Origin: Streptomyces rimosus subsp. rimosus
Lineage (GTDB): Bacteria > Actinomycetota > Actinomycetes > Streptomycetales > Streptomycetaceae
Assembly: GCF_000720725.1 (NCBI RefSeq)
Contig: NZ_JOCQ01000028.1
Coordinates: forward strand, 1-64,000
Length of the DNA: 64,000 nucleotides
Direction of reading: 5' to 3'
The translations under genes and the position numbers were made by a program. Each line of letters starts with the position of its first letter. Within the stretch, counting starts at the first letter, position 1. The notes under the pieces were generated by a model. That model had not been told where the DNA came from and did no database searches. It saw only the letters and a program-made list of their open reading frames with translations. Positions 42,368 through 49,719 of the stretch are shown in pieces.

Positions 42368-42550
42368 TCAGGAGTCCGCCGGCGGCCCCTGCTCCGGCAC
42401 CCGGATGGTGACCTTGCCCGAGGACAGGTCTATCGGCCCCTTGCCCGGATCGCTGTCGCCGGTGTCGTCGACCACCAGGGTCAGCCGCCGGCGTTCCTCG
42501 TCGGTGTGCTTGCGCCCCGGCGCGAACAGCTCCTCCACCAGATTGAACAT
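42368..42550 (-). CDS. DUF6191 small protein
   Basis: A 60-residue protein with MFNLVEELFAPGRKHTDEE, then RLTLVVDDTGDSDPGKGPID and LSSGKVTIRVPEQ, matching what I recall of the DUF6191 family common in streptomycetes. No known function. ATG 42550 follows GGGGGCGGG. It stands alone, convergent with the LAL regulator and head to tail with the sugar dehydrogenase across 182 bp. Confidence 0.8.
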   Translation of the reverse strand: MFNLVEELFAPGRKHTDEERRRLTLVVDDTGDSDPGKGPIDLSSGKVTIRVPEQGPPADS

Positions 42551-42610
42551 CCCGCCCCCTGACGACGTGGCCTGTCCCGTACGACGAGTGTAGGCACCAA
42601 CGGAACGAAA

Positions 42611-42657
42611 CGGGCGGGTGTGGGCCGGGCGGTTACGGATCGGGCGGGTATGGGCCG
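42611..42657. repeat. 17-bp imperfect direct repeat, 30-bp period
   Basis: CGGGCGGGTGTGGGCCG (42611-42627) and the same with A for T/G at one position (42641-42657), in the gap between the DUF6191 gene and the sugar dehydrogenase. Confidence 0.85.
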
Positions 42658-42689
42658 TGCGGTCCCCGCGCGGGGCCGACCCCCGCGCC

Positions 42690-42721
42690 CCGGTGGGCGC
42701 CCACCACCAGGCGCCCACCGG
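42690..42721 (-). terminator. Hairpin terminator of the sugar dehydrogenase gene
   Basis: A 12-bp perfect inverted repeat, CCGGTGGGCGCC / GGCGCCCACCGG, with an 8-nt loop, starting 12 bases after the stop of the minus-strand dehydrogenase gene. Confidence 0.75.
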
Positions 42722-42732
42722 CCGGACGGCCG

Positions 42733-43875
42733 TCAGCTCACCTTGAGCCGCAGAATGCGATCGTCACCCTTCTTCGGCTCCCCGCGCCCGTCCGTGTTGC
42801 TGGTGACCAGCCACAGTCCGCCGTCCCCGGCCGGCACGACCGTACGCAGCCGCCCGTACTCCCCCTTGAGGAACGCCTGCGGCGGCGCCGACGTCTCCCG
42901 CCCGGCGAGCGGAATCCGCCACAGCCGCTCGCCGCGCAGCCCCGCCATCCAGATCGACCCCCCGGCGTACGCGATGCCGCTCGGCGAGGCGTCCGCCGTC
43001 GCCCACTGCGCCACCGGGTCCACGAACCGCGCGTCGCCCCGGCCCTTGCCCTCCACCTCGGGCCAGCCGTAGTTCCTGCCCGGCTCGATCAGGTTCAGCT
43101 CGTCCCAGGTGTTCTGGCCGAACTCGGCCGCCCACAGCCGCCCTTCGGCATCCCAGGCCAGACCCTGCACATTGCGGTGCCCATAGCTGTAGACCACCGA
43201 ACCGGCATCGGGATTGCCGTGCGCCGGCCCGCCGTCCGGCGTCATGCGCAGGATCTTGCCGCCCAGCGACTTCTTGTCCTGCGCGAGGCCGGTGTCACCG
43301 GTCTCGCCGGTGCCCGCGTAGAGCATCTTGTCCGGACCGAACGCGATCCGGCCGCCGTTGTGGACCTGCCCCTTCGGGATGCCCTTGAGCACCGTGTCGG
43401 GCGCGCCCAGCTGTCGGCCCGCGGGCTTCTTCTCGTCGTGGACCATACGGGCGATGCGGTTGTCGGACTCGGTGGTGAAGTACGCGTACACCTGGTGGTC
43501 CCGGCCGTACGACGGTGCCACCGCGAGCCCCAGCAGACCGCCCTCGCCGCCCGGCGCCACCCCCGGCACCGTCCCCAGCTCGGTCCTGCGGCCGCCGTCC
43601 GCCGCCACCCGCCAGATCTTGCCGGTGTCGCGCGAGGACACCAGCAGGTCACCGTCCGGCAGCGCGGCCACTCCCCAGGGTGAAATGAGATCCGTGGTGA
43701 GGGTGCTGGCCACCGTCACCGAGCCCTGGGCGGGCGGGGTGGAGACGGAGGGCCGCGGGCTGCCCGGGGACGAGGCGGCGGGGGAGCCGGCCCGGGCCGG
43801 CGCGCCGCCGGACGAGCAGCCCGCCGCGAGCAGCAGCGAGGCGGCCAACACGGAGGTCACGGAGCGTCGTTGCAC
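42733..43875 (-). CDS. PQQ-dependent sugar dehydrogenase-like lipoprotein
   Basis: A 380-residue six-bladed propeller of the glucose/sorbosone dehydrogenase (GSDH) family. The lipoprotein signal ends LLLAAGC, then a Ser/Pro/Ala linker to about residue 50, so it is anchored to the outer face of the membrane. Family motifs: SPWGVAALPDGDLLVSSRD, GEGGLLGLAV, VHNGGRIAFGPD, YSYGHRNVQGLAWD, WAAEFGQNTWDELN. The His and Arg used for PQQ and sugar contacts seem present in GHRN. Sugar is unknown; PQQ genes are not in the window. GTG 43875 follows GAGAGG at 8 nt. A 27-bp minisatellite lies about 120 bp upstream. Confidence 0.9.
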   Translation of the reverse strand: MQRRSVTSVLAASLLLAAGCSSGGAPARAGSPAASSPGSPRPSVSTPPAQGSVTVASTLTTDLISPWGVAALPDGDLLVSSRDTGKIWRVAADGGRRTELGTVPGVAPGGEGGLLGLAVAPSYGRDHQVYAYFTTESDNRIARMVHDEKKPAGRQLGAPDTVLKGIPKGQVHNGGRIAFGPDKMLYAGTGETGDTGLAQDKKSLGGKILRMTPDGGPAHGNPDAGSVVYSYGHRNVQGLAWDAEGRLWAAEFGQNTWDELNLIEPGRNYGWPEVEGKGRGDARFVDPVAQWATADASPSGIAYAGGSIWMAGLRGERLWRIPLAGRETSAPPQAFLKGEYGRLRTVVPAGDGGLWLVTSNTDGRGEPKKGDDRILRLKVS

Positions 43876-43992
43876 GGCGAAGTCCTCTCGTCGACGGAAC
43901 CCGCCTTACGACACCACACCCCACCCGCCAAGTCAGGCCCCCACTCCGGCCCGACGCCCCGCACCCGCCACCCGGCCGCCGACGCCCCGCGT

Positions 43993-44072
43993 CCACCACT
44001 CGATTCCCGGGACCCACGCCCACCACTCGTCCCCCGGAACCCACGCCCACCACTCGACCCCGGGACCCTCGC
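43993..44072. repeat. 27-bp minisatellite, three copies
   Basis: Three consecutive units (43993-44019, 44020-44046, 44047-44072), each starting CCACCACTCG and ending CCCACGC or CCCTCGC, in the 256-bp gap upstream of the sugar dehydrogenase. The rest of the gap shows no gene. Confidence 0.9.
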
Positions 44073-44131
44073 CCGTCGACCGGCCTCACCGCCCCCGCCT
44101 GCTACGTTGACGGCGCAAAGGCCGAACCGCC

Positions 44132-45124
44132 CTAGTCCCAAGACCCCCGCGCCGGCGGCAGCCCCGCGATCTCCGCCAGGTCCCGGCGGTCCAGCACCAG
44201 GCCGGCCGCCGCCGCGTTCTCGGCGGCCCAACGTTCCTTCTTCGTCCCCGGTACGGGCACGACGTGCCGCCCCTGCGCCAGTACCCACGCCAGCGCCACC
44301 TGCCCCGGCGTGGCCCCGTGGCGCGCGCCGACCCGGCGCAGCCCGGCCACCACCGGCTGGTTGGCGGCCATCATCTCGGCCGTGAAGCGCGGGTGCCGGG
44401 CCCGTATGTCCTCCGGCTCGAAGCCCTGGCCGGGCGTCAGCGTGCCGGTGAGGAAACCGTTGCCCAGCGGCATCGCGGCGAGGAACCCCACACCCCGCGT
44501 GACGCACCACGGCAGCAGCTGCTCCAGCGCTTCCTTCGACCACACCGACAGCTCGGCCTGCACGCTGCTGACCGGGAACACCTGCTGGACGCGTTCCAGC
44601 TGGCGCAGCGTCCCGTCGTACAGCCGCGCGCCCCGGCGGCGTCCGGCGCGCGCGCCCACCGCGCACAGCCCCAGCGACCGCACCTTTCCGGCCGCCACCA
44701 GCTCCGCCATCGCGCCCCAGGTCTCCTCGATGGGCACCTCGGGGTCGGTCCGGTGCAGCTGGTAGAGGTCGATCACATCGGTCTGCAGGCGGCGCAGCGA
44801 GGCGTCGCAGGCCCGCTTGACGTAGCCGGGGCGCCCGTTGGCGACGATGTGCTGCTCGCCCACCAGCAGCCCCACCTTGGTCGAGACGAAAGCCTCCGCG
44901 CGGCGCTCCTTCAAGGCCCGGCCGACCAGCAGTTCGTTGGTGAACGGCCCGTACATGTCGGCGGTGTCCAGCAGGGTGCAGCCCCGGTCGAGCGCGGCGT
45001 GCACGGCGCGCAGCGAGCCCTCCCCGTTGCGCTGCGACTCGGTGTACCCCCAGCTCATCGGCATGCAGCCGAGTCCGATAGCACCCACTTCGAGCGCTGT
45101 AGCCCCGATTGTCCTGCGCTCCAC
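44132..45124 (-). CDS. Aldo/keto reductase
   Basis: A 330-residue NADPH-dependent reductase. Catalytic residues: Asp in LLDTADMY, Tyr in MYGPFTNE, Lys in FVSTKVG, His in LYQLHRTD. The cofactor region is VVPVPGTKKERW near the C-terminus. An Arg/Gly-rich insert (GARAGRRRGARLYDG) lies near residues 155-170, where relatives have a short loop. GTG 45124 follows GGAGG at 9 nt. Divergent from the 2-hydroxyacid dehydrogenase over 87 bp. Distinct from the first aldo/keto reductase in this window and not closely alike. Confidence 0.93.
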   Translation of the reverse strand: MERRTIGATALEVGAIGLGCMPMSWGYTESQRNGEGSLRAVHAALDRGCTLLDTADMYGPFTNELLVGRALKERRAEAFVSTKVGLLVGEQHIVANGRPGYVKRACDASLRRLQTDVIDLYQLHRTDPEVPIEETWGAMAELVAAGKVRSLGLCAVGARAGRRRGARLYDGTLRQLERVQQVFPVSSVQAELSVWSKEALEQLLPWCVTRGVGFLAAMPLGNGFLTGTLTPGQGFEPEDIRARHPRFTAEMMAANQPVVAGLRRVGARHGATPGQVALAWVLAQGRHVVPVPGTKKERWAAENAAAAGLVLDRRDLAEIAGLPPARGSWD

Positions 45125-45211
45125 GCGGTCGTGCCTCCGTCCCCTCGCCCCCGATCAAGGGCCTGACCAAACTAACGTCTGGGCACGGAGGGCATCGCAT
45201 AGCCTCTGGCC

Positions 45212-46174
45212 ATGGCACCCGACGACCCGCGCACCGCCGCGAACGACGTATGGCTCCCGATCCCACCCGACGAAGTCGGCGGACTGCCGGACGGCTTCCG
45301 CTACGTCCATTGGGACGCCGGGCCGGAGTTCCCCGCGGACCCCGCCCGCTGCGTCTTCTACGTGGTCCCGTACATGAAGAGCGCGGAGGCGTCCGTACGA
45401 CCGCTGCCGGAGATGACCGGTCTGCGGGCCGTACAGACGCTGACCGCCGGCATCGAGCACATGCTGCCCGCCCTGCCCCAGATGCCTCCGGGGACCCAGC
45501 TGTGCAATGCCCGTGGGCTGCACGACGCCAGCACCGCCGAACTGGCGCTCACCCTCACGCTCGCCGCCCTGCGCGGCATCCCGGACTTCGTCCGCGGCCA
45601 GGACGCGGAGCGGTGGCTGGCCGGCTTCCGGCCCGCCCTCGCCGACAAGACGGTGCTCATTGTGGGTTACGGCTCGATCGGCAGTGCGATCGAGGACCGG
45701 CTCACGCCTTTCGAGTGTGCGCGGGTGACACGCATTGCGCGCACCGCACGTGAGACCGTGCGCGGGCCCGTGCTTCCGCTCGCCGAACTGCCCGCCGTGC
45801 TCCCCGCGGCGGACGTCGTGATCATCACGACGCCGCTCACCGACACCACCCGTGGCCTGGTCGGAAGCGATTTCCTGGCGCGCATGAAGGACGGGGCGCT
45901 GCTGGTGAACGTCGCGCGCGGCGCCGTCGTGGACACCAAGGCGCTGCTGGCGGAGCTGGAATCCGGGCGGCTGCGCGCGGCCCTGGACGTCACCGATCCG
46001 GAACCGCTGCCCGCCGGGCACCCGTTGTGGCACGCTCCCGGCGTGCTCATCACTCCACACGTCGGTGGCCCCAGCTCTGCCTTCCTGCCCCGCGCGAAGC
46101 GCCTCATGAGAGACCAGCTGTCGCGCTTCGCCACCGGCGAACCCTTGCGCAACGTCGTGGCTACGGCCGGGTGA
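45212..46174 (+). CDS. D-isomer-specific 2-hydroxyacid dehydrogenase
   Basis: A 320-residue NAD(P)-dependent dehydrogenase. The dinucleotide motif GYGSIGSAIEDR is near residue 153, the catalytic Arg in NVARGAVVD, the Glu in DVTDPEPLP and the His in ITPHVGGPS. Substrate could be glyoxylate, hydroxypyruvate or another 2-oxoacid. TAGCCT (45200-45205) lies six bases before ATG 45212, so a leaderless mRNA is likely. Single gene, followed by a 332-bp gap. Confidence 0.93.
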   Translation: MAPDDPRTAANDVWLPIPPDEVGGLPDGFRYVHWDAGPEFPADPARCVFYVVPYMKSAEASVRPLPEMTGLRAVQTLTAGIEHMLPALPQMPPGTQLCNARGLHDASTAELALTLTLAALRGIPDFVRGQDAERWLAGFRPALADKTVLIVGYGSIGSAIEDRLTPFECARVTRIARTARETVRGPVLPLAELPAVLPAADVVIITTPLTDTTRGLVGSDFLARMKDGALLVNVARGAVVDTKALLAELESGRLRAALDVTDPEPLPAGHPLWHAPGVLITPHVGGPSSAFLPRAKRLMRDQLSRFATGEPLRNVVATAG

Positions 46175-46506
46175 ATCCTGCCCGGACCCCTTGCGGGTAG
46201 CTCTACGGGGCCGTACGACTGCACTGGGTATCCGCATCCCACCGACAGTCACGCTCAGTAGAGAAGCTATGTCCCTGAGTGACGAAGCTGGTGTATCGTC
46301 CGAGCGGGGGCCGTGCCGGGAGTGATGCGGCACAGCGCGAAAGACCGGAACCGAGGGGGGCGACGGGCGATGTACGGCCGATGGACGAATCGCGAAACAA
46401 GCACTCCGCGATCACCCGGAGGGGCACCTCCGGGGCCCTGGACGCGTCGGGTGTCACACGCGCACCGACCACGACGAAGCCCCGCGGCGCACGGGAGGAG
46501 AGAGCG
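46175..46506 (+). other. Region upstream of the second GGDEF gene
   Basis: The frame of the downstream gene is open from 46279, so part of this stretch (ATG 46381 or 46279) may be coding if an earlier start is used. Otherwise I see only TATCGT near 46302 as a possible -10 and no other gene. Confidence 0.5.
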
Positions 46507-49500
46507 GTGAGCGCCACGGGCGCGGTCCTCACCCGGCCGCCGGTGCAGACCGGCGGGGCCCCGGGCGTGGTGCCGCAGGTCGTGCTCGCGGTCGTCTGCG
46601 GCGGCTACGCCCTGGGCGCCGCGCTCGGCTGGGGATCCTCCGAACTGGCCCTGTTCATGGGCGACTTCGGGCTGAGCCTGGCCGCCTTCGCCGCCGCCGG
46701 CTCCTGCTTCCTGTACTCCCGCAGGCACCACGGCCGGTTTCGACCCGCCTGGCTGCTGTTCGCCGCCTCCTCCGCGATGGCGGGGCTCGGCAACGGCATC
46801 TGGGGCTGGTACGAATTCGTGCTGCGTGAGCCGGTCCCGAGCCCGTCGCTCGCCGACTTCTGCTTCCTGCTCTTCGCACCACCCGCCATCATCGGCCTGC
46901 TCGTGCTCGCCAAGAGGCCCGTGACCAAGGCCGGCTGGGTGTGCCTGGGGCTCGACGCCTGGCTGATCGGCGGCTCGCTGCTGACGCTGTCCTGGAGCCT
47001 GGCGCTCGCGCACACCGCGCACTTCCAGGGCCAGAGCGTGCCGCAGGGCGCGCTCGCGCTGGCGTATCCGCTGCTGGACATCGTGCTGGTGAGCATGGTG
47101 CTCGCGCTGCACTTCAAGCGCTCCTCGGCACACCGCTCGGCGATCAACACCGCCATCGCGGCGCTGGCCCTGACGGTGCTGTGCGACGCGCTGTTCAGCT
47201 CGCCGCTGCTGCGCGAGCACTACCGCTCCGGCCAGATCCTGGACGCCGGCTGGTTCGCCGGCTCGATGCTCCTGACGTACGCGCCGTGGGTGGCCCGGCG
47301 GCTGCCCGGCGGCGACTCCGCGGCCGCCGCGCCCGAGCGCGCCGCACCGCGCACACCGCCGGCCACCTCGGCGGCCACGCGGCCGATCGCCGGCTCGCTC
47401 GCCGCGCTCACCCCGTACCTGGCCGCCGCCGTGTGCACCCTGGGCATCCTGTACAACGTCCTGGACGGCCGCCGTATCGACCGCGTGGTGCTCTTCACCG
47501 GCTGCACGGTCGTCCTCGCCCTGGTTGTCCGACAGGGCATCATGCTGCTCGACAACATCACCCTCACGCAGGAACTGGCCCAGAAGGAGAACCACTTCCG
47601 TTCCCTGGTCCAGGGCTCCAGCGACGTCATCATGATCGCCGCGCCGACCGGGATACTGCGCTACGTCAGCCCCGCCGCCGCGGGGGTCTACGGCCGGGAC
47701 GCGGAGGAGCTGGTCGGCTCCGAGCTGGCCTCTCTCATCCACCCCGAGGACCTGGGGCGCGTGGTGCACGAGGTACGGAGATTCCTCGCGGCCCGGCCCG
47801 AGGAGGAACCGACCACCCGCATCGAGTGCCGGTTCCGGGCAGGGGAGAACCGCCCCGGCGGGGAGAAGTGGCTCAACGTGGAGTCCACGGTCAACCGGCA
47901 CCACGGCGGCCTCATCTTCAACTCCCGCGACGTCACCGAACGCGTCCGCCTCCAGGCCCAGCTCCAGCACAACGCCTCGCACGACGCGCTCACCGACCTG
48001 CCCAACCGGGCCCTGTTCACCGAGCGGGTCAGCCAGGCGCTGACCGGCCGCCGCGCCACCGATCCGGGCACGGCCGTGCTCTACATCGACCTGGACGGCT
48101 TCAAGCAGGTCAACGACACCATCGGCCATCAGGCGGGCGACGAACTGCTCGTCCAGGCCGCCCGCAGACTGGCCGAATCCGTACGGGCCGGGGACACCGC
48201 GGCCCGGCTGGGCGGCGACGAGTTCGCCGCGCTGATCATGGGCGACGGCACCCGTGACCACGCCGCCCGGGAGCACCGGATCCTGGAGGTCGCCGACCGG
48301 CTGCGCATCCGGCTCTCCGATCCGTACAAGATCGACGGCCGGGACGTACGGGTCGCCGCCAGCATCGGCGTCGCCTTCGCCGAGCCGGGCATCACCCCCG
48401 GCCCCCTGATGCGCAACGCCGACCTGGCGATGTACCGCGCGAAACAGGCCGGCAAGGGCTGCGTCAAGCTGTACGCGCCCCAGATGCAGGCCGACGTGGT
48501 GCGCCGCGCCGAGCTGGCCACCAAGCTGCGCACGGCGCTGCACGACGGCGAGTTCGCGCTGCTGCACCAGCCCGTGGTGGAGCTGGCCGACGGCCGGATC
48601 ACGGCGGTCGCCGCGCTCGCCCGCTGGCGCTCCGCCCAGGGCATACTCTTCACCCCCGCGGAGTTTCTGCGGGTCGGCGACCGCGGCCGTCTCAAGGAGG
48701 ACGGCGACCGCACCGCCGAGCTGGGCCGCTGGCAGCTGGAGGAGGCGGTGCAGCAGGCCGCCGGCCGGCACCGGGCGGGCCATCCGGTCCCGGTGGCCGT
48801 CCGGATCTCGGCCCACCGGCTGCTGGACCGCGCGCTGCCGCCCAAGAGCATCGAGGCGCTGCTGTCCCGGCACGGCCTGCCGTCCGGGTCGCTGGTCCTG
48901 GAGCTGTCCGACACCGATCCGCGGATACCGCTGGAGGAGCTGGAGCGGCGCCTGGTCGCCCTGCGCCGCCTGGGGGTGCGCATCGCCCTGGACGGCTTCG
49001 GCAGCGGCGCCGCCGCCATCGGCGCACTGCGCCGGCTGCCCGTCGACGTGCTGCGGCTGGACCGCGACCTGGTCGACGGGGTGGTGGACTCGGCCCGGCT
49101 GCACAAGATCACATCGGGCCTGCTGCGGATCGCCGCCGACCTCGGCATGCAGTCCGTCGCGGACGGCGTCGACCTGCCCGAGCAGGTCGTCGCGCTGCGT
49201 TCGATGGGCTGCACGCACGGCCAGGGCATGGCCTTCTCCGGACCGCTGGACGAACACCGGCTGCGCCGCGCGCTGGCGCAGGGCGGCTATCCGGTGCCGG
49301 GCCCGGGCAGCGAGGGCCGGGCCGTGGTGCTCAGCGGTGCGGGCCTGCCCGTACGCCACGTCAAGAAGGGGCGCGAACCGGTGTCACCCGGACGGGTGCT
49401 GGGCGAACTGCCCAGGCGATTCGCGCCGGGAGACGGCCGGGACGGGGCGGAGGCGGCCATGGCGCGGCCTCCGCTGCGCCCGAATAGTGAGACCTCCGTC

Positions 49501-49512
49501 CCACCCACTTGA
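46507..49512 (+). CDS. Membrane PAS-GGDEF protein with degenerate EAL domain (CdgF-like)
   Basis: A 1001-residue protein with about nine membrane segments (residues 15-350), PAS domain (ENHFRSLVQGSSDVIM near 360), GGDEF domain (DALTDLPNR near 494, intact LGGDEF near 569, RAGD as a normal inhibitory site) and an EAL-like domain with AAL instead of EAL near 702. Other EAL residues have also changed: VRISAHR for the Asn strand, LELSDTD, LDGFGSG, LRLDRDL, VADGVD. It should make c-di-GMP but not cleave it. It resembles the streptomycete CdgF (recollection). GTG 46507 has GGAGG at 8 nt; ATG 46381 and ATG 46279 are alternatives. Confidence 0.88.
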   Translation: MSATGAVLTRPPVQTGGAPGVVPQVVLAVVCGGYALGAALGWGSSELALFMGDFGLSLAAFAAAGSCFLYSRRHHGRFRPAWLLFAASSAMAGLGNGIWGWYEFVLREPVPSPSLADFCFLLFAPPAIIGLLVLAKRPVTKAGWVCLGLDAWLIGGSLLTLSWSLALAHTAHFQGQSVPQGALALAYPLLDIVLVSMVLALHFKRSSAHRSAINTAIAALALTVLCDALFSSPLLREHYRSGQILDAGWFAGSMLLTYAPWVARRLPGGDSAAAAPERAAPRTPPATSAATRPIAGSLAALTPYLAAAVCTLGILYNVLDGRRIDRVVLFTGCTVVLALVVRQGIMLLDNITLTQELAQKENHFRSLVQGSSDVIMIAAPTGILRYVSPAAAGVYGRDAEELVGSELASLIHPEDLGRVVHEVRRFLAARPEEEPTTRIECRFRAGENRPGGEKWLNVESTVNRHHGGLIFNSRDVTERVRLQAQLQHNASHDALTDLPNRALFTERVSQALTGRRATDPGTAVLYIDLDGFKQVNDTIGHQAGDELLVQAARRLAESVRAGDTAARLGGDEFAALIMGDGTRDHAAREHRILEVADRLRIRLSDPYKIDGRDVRVAASIGVAFAEPGITPGPLMRNADLAMYRAKQAGKGCVKLYAPQMQADVVRRAELATKLRTALHDGEFALLHQPVVELADGRITAVAALARWRSAQGILFTPAEFLRVGDRGRLKEDGDRTAELGRWQLEEAVQQAAGRHRAGHPVPVAVRISAHRLLDRALPPKSIEALLSRHGLPSGSLVLELSDTDPRIPLEELERRLVALRRLGVRIALDGFGSGAAAIGALRRLPVDVLRLDRDLVDGVVDSARLHKITSGLLRIAADLGMQSVADGVDLPEQVVALRSMGCTHGQGMAFSGPLDEHRLRRALAQGGYPVPGPGSEGRAVVLSGAGLPVRHVKKGREPVSPGRVLGELPRRFAPGDGRDGAEAAMARPPLRPNSETSVPPT

Positions 49513-49545
49513 CACTCGGCTGGCCCCGGGGGGAGGGTCAGTTCC

Positions 49546-49587
49546 ATGCGCACCCGAATTCTCGTACTTGGAAAGCGCGTCGGCTGA
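49546..49587 (+). CDS. ilvB attenuator leader peptide
   Basis: A 13-codon open frame (MRTRILVLGKRVG) with GGAGGG eight bases before its ATG. Ile-Leu-Val-Leu codons in the middle are the three end products of the pathway, and several are rare here (ATT, GTA, CTT). It precedes two alternative hairpins and a T-run terminator, the classical layout for ribosome-stalling attenuation. Confidence 0.85.
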   Translation: MRTRILVLGKRVG

Positions 49588-49588
49588 A

Positions 49589-49611
49589 GCTGGGTCACTT
49601 GAGAACCCAGC
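49589..49611 (+). promoter_or_regulatory. Pause hairpin of the ilvB attenuator
   Basis: GCTGGGT / ACCCAGC, a perfect 7-bp stem directly after the leader-peptide stop. Its 3' arm and following bases (AGCGC, 49609-49613) can instead pair with GCGCT (49625-49629), which would favour the antiterminator form. Confidence 0.6.
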
Positions 49612-49629
49612 GCTCCGCACCGGCGCGCT

Positions 49630-49663
49630 CCCCTCGCTTGCCTCACGGCACGAGGGGTTTTTT
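49630..49663 (+). terminator. Attenuator terminator upstream of ilvB
   Basis: CCCCTCG (49630-49636) pairs with CGAGGGG (49651-49657), with an inner TGCC/GGCA stem, followed by six T (49658-49663). A true intrinsic terminator with T-run is rare in this genome type, which supports a regulatory role 56 bp before ilvB. Confidence 0.85.
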
Positions 49664-49719
49664 GTTGCATAACCGCCCCCATACCCCACCAAAACCCTCA
49701 GCTTCGAGAAGAGACGCAG

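Noticed and set aside
46267..49359. 1030-codon minus-strand frame
   Set aside because: Antisense shadow of the GGDEF gene; composition is Gly/Val/Arg/Gln-rich without domains.
49509..49514. Perfect TTGACA overlapping the stop codon before the ilvB leader
   Set aside because: No -10 hexamer is found 16-18 bases downstream; that position is G-rich (the leader peptide's ribosome site). Could still be used with an unusual -10, but not supported.
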